From contig JABBOT010000009.1 of assembly GCA_016165875.1 (NCBI GenBank), positions 9,340,017 through 9,404,016 on the forward strand: DNA of 64,000 nt. Reading direction: 5' to 3'. A program made the position numbers and the translations under genes. The DNA comes from Acanthopleura granulata. Its lineage: Eukaryota; Mollusca; Polyplacophora; Chitonida; Chitonidae. This document shows positions 58,116 through 64,000 of the stretch, piece by piece; position 1 is the first letter of the stretch; each line of letters opens with the position of its first letter. The notes beneath the pieces were generated by a model. That model searched no databases. It saw only the letters and a list, made by a program, of their open reading frames with translations, and had not been told where the DNA came from.

Positions 58116-58227
58116 TGCATCTTCATACACCTACATATGTCTCCCTGAAAATGTTCCTATACAGGCATACAAAAAGGGTGCAATGCAATTCCAGGTATCC
58201 AACAACCCTTTCCTGTGTGAGGTATAA

Positions 58228-58471
58228 TTCATTTACTCATTTGATTGGTGTTTTACACCGTACTCAAGAACATTTCACCTACAAAATGATGGCCAGCATT
58301 ATGGTGGGAGGAAACCAGGCAGAGCCCGGGGGGCACCCATAACCATCCGTAGGTTGCTGGGTGACCTTCCCACGTACTGCCAATGAGGAAACCAGCGACT
58401 ACATTGGTGAGAGGCACCTGGTCATTATGATGTGCTGGCATGCTATCCTGCTTGGCCACGGAGGCCCCCTA
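58228..58471 (-). mobile_element. Full-length tRNA-headed SINE
   Basis: On the - strand: head 'gggggcctccgtggccaagc', 'ggaaggtcacccagcaacc', 'tttcctcccaccataatgct', tail 'gagtacggtgtaaaacacca'. Confidence 0.85.
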
Positions 58472-58879
58472 TGTCATGTTTAAATGTGATAAATAAATTA
58501 TTATCAGTTCATGTACATATATGTTGATAGATCTCTAAATAAATTATTGTACAACATAATAAAACACTAAATGTATAGTGAGAGTTAAAAATACAGCTCC
58601 ATTATGTTTAATGGATTTTTAAAAATTTTTAAAATGTAACAAGTATCATATAAGAAAAAAAAAAACAAATGGGATGAAATGAAATTTTGATTTGGTACAT
58701 AATAAATTTTGGATTATTTAGCATCTTGAAATTAATTTCCTCTTCATACATGCATAAAGAGCGCACATATACATATATATATATTTGCCATTTGAGATCA
58801 CTTTAACAAGACAGACAAGATCTATAATTCTGTCCAAAATTCTAGGGAATAATCAGCTGACCCTAGCTCTGACGAGACA

Positions 58880-59010
58880 TTAGCTCTACTAGATGGGACA
58901 AAATTATCATGGAGTTGATAACAAAATTATGTTTGTATAATGGACAATCAAAATTGAGAATCAATACTCCAAATTATGTATCTTGATTCACTTATACCAA
59001 GTTTTGTCGA
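58880..59010. repeat. Repeat block shared with 45500-45595
   Basis: 'gatgggacaaaattatcatg' and 'gagttgataa' recur at 45510; the rest ('caatcaaaattgagaatcaa') continues into the 59.6-60.2 kb array. Confidence 0.65.
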
Positions 59011-59059
59011 AATTGTACAATAGAAAAATACCATGTAATACACTTAAAACCCCTCGGCC

Positions 59060-59600
59060 TTAGGCACATACAGAATGTAACGAATAGATACAAATTCCAA
59101 TAAAATTGAGTAGGTGTGGTATAAATTTGGTGAACTTCAACTAAACTGTTCTTGAGACAGAGTGTTTACAAGCCTAATATAAAATTTAGCTTAAATGACC
59201 CCAATGACCTTGAAGAAAATGCTCAATGTTAATGAAAATCAATACGGTTGGTCCTCACATTAATGTGTAAGTGTGGTGTAAGTTTGGGGAACTTCAGCTA
59301 AACCGTTCTTGAGACAGAGCATTTATAAGAGTTTAACTCAAATGACCCAAAAGACCTTGAAGAAAAAGTTCATGGTCACTGAAAATCAATAGGGTTCGTA
59401 CTCATGCCAATATGTAAGTGTGGTGTACTTTTGGTGAAGTTGGGCTAAACAGTTCTAGAGATTGAGCGTTTACAAGAATTTAACTCAAACTACCCCAATA
59501 ACCTTGAAGAAAAGGTCAAGGTCATTGAAAATGATAGGGTTCTTCCTCATGCCAATATGTAAGCATTTATGAGGAATATGGACAGACTGACTGATGAAAG
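59060..59600 (-). repeat. Tandem family A, inverted array of about 4 units
   Basis: The - strand of this stretch carries the same order as 1-640; on + it reads 'atgccaatatgtaagtgtgg', 'gttcttgagacagag', 'ccttgaagaaaaggtcaagg', 'ctgaaaatcaatagggtt'. Unit spacing about 150 bp. Confidence 0.8.
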
Positions 59601-59639
59601 GACGGACATTGTCAGCTAATTTTGGCCAAGGGATAAAAT

Positions 59640-60260
59640 CTGTGACAGTAATTAGTAGCATTTTGAAAGAAATATTAATATGTGCAGATAAACGATCAGC
59701 GAAATGGAAAATCGATACTATGAATTATGTATCTTGACACAGTCTACATTTAAACCAATTTTCACTGAAATCAGACAAGACCTGTAGGAGTAGTGTTTTG
59801 AAAGATTTGTTAACTTATACTCGATGAAAAGAGAGACAACTGATCATCAAAATTAAATATGGATACTACAAATTATGTATCTTATAGTCTATACTTCACC
59901 AAGACAAAAACTGTAGGAAGAGTAGCGCTTCGAAGGAAATGTTAACATGGCGGATAAACAGATAGAGAGACGGACAACTGATCTATGAAATAGAAAATCA
60001 ATACTAGAAATTATGTATCCTGATGAAGTCTACACTTCTAAGTTTCATTGAAATAAGACAAAAACTGTAGTAGTGCTTGAAAATGTTAACATATTCTGGA
60101 TAAACAGACAGACAGATCGACAACTGATAACTGAAATGGAAAATAAATATTACAAATTATGTATCTTTATGTACGTGTACAATTGAACCAAGTTTTGTTG
60201 GAATCGGACAAAAACTGTAGGAGGAGTAGCATTGTGAAGGAAAAGTTAACAGATGCCAAA
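59640..60260. repeat. Second tandem array, about 130-bp units
   Basis: Units contain 'ggacaactgatcatcaaaat', 'tacaaattatgtatctt', 'aagacaaaaactgtaggag' and 'gttaacatggcggataaaca'. About four diverged units. Confidence 0.7.
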
Positions 60261-60841
60261 CAGACACCGGAAAACTTGCTAATACATAACATCTTCTGGT
60301 ATTTGACCAACAGGGCAAAAATTAGGGTCAGTTGGTAAGGATTTTTTTTTTCAGGTTTATAAAAAAATTAACTCTTTTCAATAGAGAGAGAGAAAATAAA
60401 AGCTTAAAAAACATCTGAGTAGGGCCTTTTTTTATATGTAAGTCATACATGTAACCATAATACTGGGCTATACTCACTTTATAAACATGACAACATTACC
60501 CATCAATTACATATGCATGTATTCATTCATTTACTACTTTATTTCATTGTTGCCTAATGTCATATTGAAGAAGGAGGACAAGTACATGGATAAACGGACA
60601 AGATGCCTCCAGTTATTCTTGTTTCCTTACACTCCATGGACCTGGGCCACCTATCAGTGTCCTGGAAACTCCAAGATGGTAGATAACACGTTGTCAGCCT
60701 TTGCTGGGAATGTTAGGCCTCTCTAAATTCAGGTAAAAATGATTCAGCAAAACAAGGACAGAAATCAAATCTAATGAAAAAAGACTGTCTAAAGTGTGTT
60801 GTGATGAAGAATGAAAGAAGGCCTACAAAACAACGAAATGA

Positions 60842-61189
60842 CAGTCTCCACCTGTAGTAAGCAGTATTACAGAGACCTTCTTTCCTCTGCCAATTAGTCG
60901 TCCTAAGCCACATAAGCTTACAGACACTGGCCAACATATTGAGGAGAGGTGTGATGACACACTGCTGTTGCACAATCTTATGTCTGATCTCCAGGAGACA
61001 TTAACCGTGATGCAAAATCTTATGTCTGATCTCCAGGAGACATTAATTGTGATGCAAAATCTTATGTCTGATCTCCAGGAGACATTAACCGTGATGGAAA
61101 CTACAAATAACACGCAGGAGGAGAAGCTATTAGACAAGACCAGGAGAAGAAAACTGAAGCTGGATTTGCTCCACCAACTTCGTCATTAA
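60842..61189 (+). pseudogene. Orphan coding-like exon with a 45-bp in-frame repeat
   Basis: An open frame runs from 60842 to a TAA at 61187-61189 and codes for sensible polar sequence: FFPLPISRPKPHKLTDTGQH, then three repeats of QNLMSDLQETLTVM, then TRRRKLKLDLLHQ. No start codon belongs to it before the repeats, so it looks like the last exon of a gene (acceptor agcagtattacag near 60870) or a relic. No family can be named; helical, acid-base balanced tails like this occur in transposon-derived DNA-binding proteins, which is only a guess. Confidence 0.3.
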
Positions 61190-61204
61190 ATAACAAAAAG
61201 CATG

Positions 61205-61772
61205 TTTAATGACAAAGTTAAAGTAAAAGAACAGCTCATGACTGATGTCCTGTTCATGAAAAAGATTATAAAATTCTCTCTTGGATGTAAAAACCTGTTT
61301 GAAATTGTATGAATTCGTTGCTGAATTATCTTCCTTGGAATTCTGGAGTACTGTGCTGCTGACTGGGGATCTGAATGCATCCATGCTTTTAAGCTTACAT
61401 GTATGAGGGACTGACCAATCAGACAGCTAAGACATATGAGCTGTTTAGAAGCTATGACATGAATGTTCTGAGTTGTCTGTCAATGTAACATGTAATAACA
61501 TAGGGACAGCACACTGTTGTAACGTTACACGTTTTCCATCCCTAGTAGCCTACTACAGTCTCAGGTGACAAGAGTGTTCCGAGCTTGGAACAATTAAATC
61601 ACTGCCTGGATAGAATTTGCTGCGTTTCATACTAGTTGATGGAGCACAGTCAAATGTCAGTTTCCGCTGTTGTTATAGCTGTTAGAAGAAACACTTTACC
61701 GAAATAAACATAATATTGTGCAACCTTTTTGGTAAACTTAACTTAGAACATGCCCTCTCTTTCACTTTCATG
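61205..61772. repeat. Duplicated segment, copy 2 (upstream of the transporter)
   Basis: Same orientation as 50490-51115, about 75-80% alike by eye with small indels. Starts some 15 bases after the stop of the coding-like exon. Confidence 0.85.
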
Positions 61773-61849
61773 CATTTTTACTGTTATTTATTTTGAGTGA
61801 AAGATTGGAAAGATTGGAAAGACTGTCTCAAGCAAATGCCACATAGTGC

Positions 61850-62390
61850 TATTCCAAAAAATTGAAGACACCAATCATTGGCATTCGCCAAACCAGCGAT
61901 ATCTTCAATGACCACAATACCCTCCTACACAGAGCATAAACTGCCACTGATCATCTCCGTAACAACGCCATTACAATGAGACAGCCAATGCCGGCTCAAT
62001 CCCCAGAATCAAATCGAGGATCTATGGGATGAGTTGAGACATAAGGTTAGGAAAGGAACCCGGCATCCAGTACTGAATTTCCAGGCCCCAGGATCACAAA
62101 ACTGTCTTAGACTTAACTCGGACTGTGTCGTAACTTCAAAACAGTTTACTGCCCTAAAATGTGACTCACCCGGAGGACTTTTATTTCAATACTAAGAGTT
62201 GTCCTAGACCTTCATGGCCAGAATGAATTGAAATGATTAAAATCAAACTGAACTTCAGGATTAATACTAGAAGTCAAGACTAAGTCTAATATAGCTTCAC
62301 GATCCTGGGACCTGGAATTTATGCCGACTGCAGGAGGGATGGCAACACATCCTTCAGTCGAGAATTACTTGTCTTACTGCGAGCCCAGGG
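61850..62390 (+). pseudogene. Tc1/mariner transposase relic, split by a MITE
   Basis: 61905-62075 reads as the catalytic part of a Tc1-like transposase: NDHNTLLHRA (second Asp), an in-frame TAA, LRNNAITMRQP, MPAQSPE, then after a frame change IEDLWDELRHKVRK (third acidic residue). After the 235-bp insertion, 62316-62345 resumes with a LQEGWQHI motif. Stop, frameshift and insertion make it dead. Left part and inverted ends are not recognisable. Confidence 0.75.
62081..62315. mobile_element. MITE nested in the Tc1 relic, with AATTT duplication
   Basis: Ends 'ccaggccccaggatcacaaa' and 'cttcacgatcctgggacctgg' are inverted copies. Flanked by aattt at 62076-62080 and 62316-62320. The end sequence resembles that of the 15601-15734 element. 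Confidence 0.8.
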
Positions 62391-62399
62391 GTTTTTTTT

Positions 62400-64000
62400 C
62401 TACCCGTTTTATCACTGAGGTAACCACAACGAGAAATATTGGAAAATTGAATATTGTACAAATTGTGTATTGAGTTTTCATGATGTAAATTGAGTTTTGG
62501 ATAAATTTGGTGACGAAAAAGTATACACTGTTGACATGCACTGTTGAACATTTTAACGTTGACAAGGGTAAAGCCTTAAGACATGTACGGCGCATGCTGA
62601 GCATTGTTTGACAACAATGTGAACTGCTTTTGACCTTTGCAGCTGTTTGGGTGGTGTGACCCTTTCAATGAGGCGTATATGGGCCTATTTAATTGACAGT
62701 TAATTTGACAGTATTATGGGGTCTCTTGGAAGTTGATGTTCATGAATTTCACTTTGGCTGTAAACTGAGTTACACAAAACAACATTTCAAATTACTACTA
62801 AATTCCATACACGAAATTTCAAACAACTTAATGACAGGACCATTTTTACCGCCATTAAAATATCTGTCCAATAACATATTTTGCACTTCATTGATCTCCT
62901 TTAACAAATTCAATAAAATGTTTCAAGTCATTCTGGATAATTAAATGAAAACAGTGAGGAAAGCATTGAATATCTTGTATAGTGAATTTTTACCAATATA
63001 GTTGGGTTGAAAAAATGGGGGGGGGGCAGGCATATGTTGCCCCCCTCCTGTTTTTAGGCACTTGGTGATGTAATATGCTATGTCTATGGTCAGGGTGTTG
63101 TATTTCACCTTCTATTTTGTCCTGTAATTAAAATGCAATGCACAAAGAAGCCCATTAAAGCCTTAAAATGAGATTTCTGATGCCAACACTTAATTTTCTT
63201 CTCGTAAGAAATTAATCAAATTTCAAGTTACTTGCCTGAATCAGCCAGAATCAAGCAAAATGTGTAACTTGCAAAAAAATTAAATTTGAAATACAATCAC
63301 AACCAGAGCTTTCTGGAATATCAGCCATATTCACTTTCACTTTTCGTATTCAAAAGGGTACAAGAGAAATATCCAGATAAACATCCTTTATTGAAAAAAG
63401 AAAAAATGTCTGCATTATTTTCACATTCACATTCACATTCCAATGCCTTCAGAGCCATCTAAAAACAAGAAGTCTACCAACCGGCATACATTTTGGTCAG
63501 AGAATACAGACACAATGAATAGAGCCCCCTCATAAGAGATGTAAATCAAACCCAACATGTGTTTTACAAGTACACTGTAATGAACGGCGTAATAATACAC
63601 GACGGATATATATGATAGGGCAATCAGTAAGTTAGGCTAAATATATACACAAGCAGTAAAGCAAAACACTATACATGGTCACAGATCCGGGAATTAGGGG
63701 CACTAAGCACAGGCATTACCTCAGAGCGGAACTGCCTGCTTAGTTGTCACATTTACAGGAAATTAAAGTTCCACAGGATCACATATCATATATCACTGCC
63801 TAAACCTGCCAGGCTCCGAAGGTAGGGCTGGTAAACTGGCTACTGCAGCCATGACACATGAATGTGGACAGAGACGCTGGCAAGTGTGAATGATTAGGCC
63901 AGCCAAGGAGGTGTATCTTTCAGTCCACATACCACCAAGCTGTGTGTGCCTCTTTCTACTCAGATCAACGATTAAGCCTTAACGCCACGTTGAAAACATC
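62400..64000. other. Right flank, no gene supported
   Basis: No coding exon seen. A - strand AATAAA near 63387-63392 (context ttcaataaagg) could be the poly(A) signal of a gene whose body lies beyond 64000. A short 'cattca' repeat at 63418-63440 and a G run at 63018-63026. Confidence 0.35.

Noticed and set aside
61130..61384. - strand ORF of 84 codons near the duplicated segment
   Set aside because: Reads antisense through a repeat copy; the matching stretch near 50.5 kb does not keep the frame.

Overview
This is an animal nuclear window, AT-rich and full of introns and repeats, with no prokaryote-like gene packing. Short tRNA-headed SINEs whose tails read 'gtaaaacaccaatcaaataaataaat', abundant 'tacatgtacatg' runs, small inverted-repeat elements and long minisatellites all point to a lophotrochozoan, most likely a mollusc. 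That assignment is an inference from repeat style, not a species call.

Two spliced protein-coding genes could be rebuilt codon by codon with matching intron phases. They are convergent. Gene 1 (+ strand, coding 9040-27265, 16 coding exons, about 1,687 residues) is a golgin-160 / GOLGA3 orthologue: a disordered head, a long coiled coil from exon 8 onward, and a C-terminal block that matches the end of vertebrate GOLGA3. Gene 2 (- strand, coding 56898 down to 40756, 12 coding exons, 687 residues) is a 12-helix major-facilitator transporter of the tetracycline-resistance / 'zinc-induced facilitator-like' type, with a 234-residue loop exon that carries a histidine-rich patch. The genes need not work together: one is a Golgi scaffold protein, the other a membrane transporter.

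Layout: 1-640 a tandem repeat family; 640-8590 upstream sequence with a GC-richer candidate promoter near 3.3-3.5 kb and several small tandem duplications; 8590-27265 the golgin gene; 27266-40755 sequence between the two gene 3' ends with candidate poly(A) signals and repeat debris; 40756-56910 the transporter; 56911-64000 its upstream flank, holding SINEs, a second copy of the tandem family seen at 1-640, an orphan coding-like exon, a Tc1/mariner relic with a smaller element nested in it, and a duplicated 600-base segment also present in a transporter intron.

The most unusual structural theme is that minisatellites sit exactly on exon edges and have copied splice sites: the acceptor of the golgin first coding exon, the donor of golgin exon 14 (eight intronic copies of exon end plus donor, 155-base period), and the acceptor of transporter exon 11. 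No wholly new system could be demonstrated; the exon-edge arrays, the His-rich transporter loop and the duplicated segment are the best candidates for follow-up.
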